Part shown: positions 43,085 to 43,325 of the stretch, piece by piece
Numbering within the stretch: position 1 is the stretch's first letter
Layout: each line of letters begins with the position of its first letter
Virus record (IMG/VR): IMGVR_UViG_3300047494_000040
Coordinates: 1-43,325 of that record
Direction: 5' to 3' (one strand)
Source: a virus
DNA: 43,325 nucleotides
Program-made: the position numbers and the translations under genes
The notes under the pieces: model-generated
The model's input: only the letters and a program-made list of their open reading frames with translations
Databases searched by the model: none
What the model was told of the DNA's origin: nothing

Positions 43085-43325
43085 TTGTTCAGCTCCATGT
43101 AAGCCGCCTCGTAGTCGCCCTTGAATTTAAGATAGTTAAGGGCTTGCAAGACCACGCGAGCATCTAATCTACTTACTTCCTCGTAAGATCCATATCCAGC
43201 GTCTATCAGACGTAGGTGGATAAGAAGTGCGTCCTCCGAAGCCTCTATCCCCGGTCGCTTAGCAGAGTCGATAGGAACTGTCCGTACTCGGCATAGAGGC
43301 TCTTCACGAAAGGGTGGATATTCTC
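42960..43325. repeat. Right copy of the terminal redundancy
   Basis: Repeats 1-440 with a 74-base shorter leader and one substitution. It contains the start of the tape measure, the complete second frame of the tail chaperone and the whole frameshift signal, and stops just upstream of it. Confidence 0.93.
43081..43325 (-). CDS. Tail chaperone, second copy, 5' truncated by the window edge
   Basis: Equivalent to 196-440. It carries the shifted frame to TGA 43081-43083 and the end of the unshifted frame at TAG 43245-43247, with slippery heptamer 43308-43314 and stem arms 43293-43301 and 43240-43248. In this allele the TGA overlaps the tape-measure GTG directly. It is cut by the end of the window, not broken. 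Confidence 0.78.
   Translation of the reverse strand, partial: EYPPFREEPLCRVRTVPIDSAKRPGIEASEDALLIHLRLIDAGYGSYEEVSRLDARVVLQALNYLKFKGDYEAAYMELNK

Noticed and set aside
1-43325. tRNA genes, CRISPR arrays, insertion sequences, integrase or attachment sites
   Set aside because: None could be supported. Gaps between genes are too short or lack cloverleaf or spaced-repeat patterns, and no integrase or transposase motifs were seen in any frame. A tRNA scan would be decisive.

Overview
The window is essentially one complete genome of a tailed phage with a contractile tail (a myovirus in Caudoviricetes). The evidence is a large terminase, a DUF1073-type portal, an HK97-fold capsid, a DUF3383-type tail sheath, a tube protein, a tape measure, and a full baseplate with gp25-like, Gp138-like spike and J-like proteins. 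The last 366 bases repeat the first 440 with the same order and orientation, so the sequence closes into a circle of about 42.9 kb. The two copies differ by one substitution (313 versus 43198) and by an 82-versus-8-base block just before the tape-measure gene, so they are two alleles. No integrase, excisionase or CI-type repressor was seen; a strictly lytic life is an inference. The host cannot be named. A lipoprotein, an NlpC/P60 lysin, several Sec signal peptides and spanin-like genes point to a Gram-negative host.

Layout. The minus strand from about 14.9 kb down to 1, continuing across the circular join to 43.1 to 31.2 kb, is the late module. In transcription order it holds TerS, TerL, portal, small genes including a Fis-like HTH overlapping a SEC-C protein, two tiny membrane proteins, a YkgJ-type cysteine cluster protein, a Mu F-like head protein, a secreted protein, protease with nested scaffold, Ig-like decoration protein, capsid, connectors, tail terminator, sheath, tube, frameshifted tail chaperone, tape measure, baseplate, fibres and lysis genes. 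From 15.0 to 20.0 kb the minus strand is an array of more than 20 very small genes, mostly linked by ATGA or GTGA stop/start overlaps. From 20.0 to 25.0 kb are RecT-like, RecE-like, small coiled-coil, helicase-loader-like, replication-initiator-like and HNH genes. From 25.2 to 27.2 kb are a small basic protein, a C5 DNA methyltransferase and a ParB-domain protein, ending at a strong terminator.

A divergent promoter region at 27.16 to 27.31 kb separates these from a plus-strand operon (27.3 to 31.3 kb). That operon encodes zinc-ribbon proteins, a disulfide-rich lipoprotein on a Pro/Thr stalk, a DUF3307 membrane protein, a lysine-rich protein, an HNH nuclease and a RecU-like resolvase. It meets the lysis genes tail to tail.

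The observations most worth following are: a well-formed -1 frameshift signal in the tail chaperone gene (CCCTTTC, 6-base spacer, 9-bp stem); the two alleles of the tape-measure leader; a scaffold start nested in the protease gene; signal peptides on genes inside the head and fibre modules; Ig-like domains spread over at least three virion proteins; the long out-of-phase overlap of an HTH and a SEC-C gene; and the dense array of micro-genes. All functional names come from reading sequence motifs; no database search was run.
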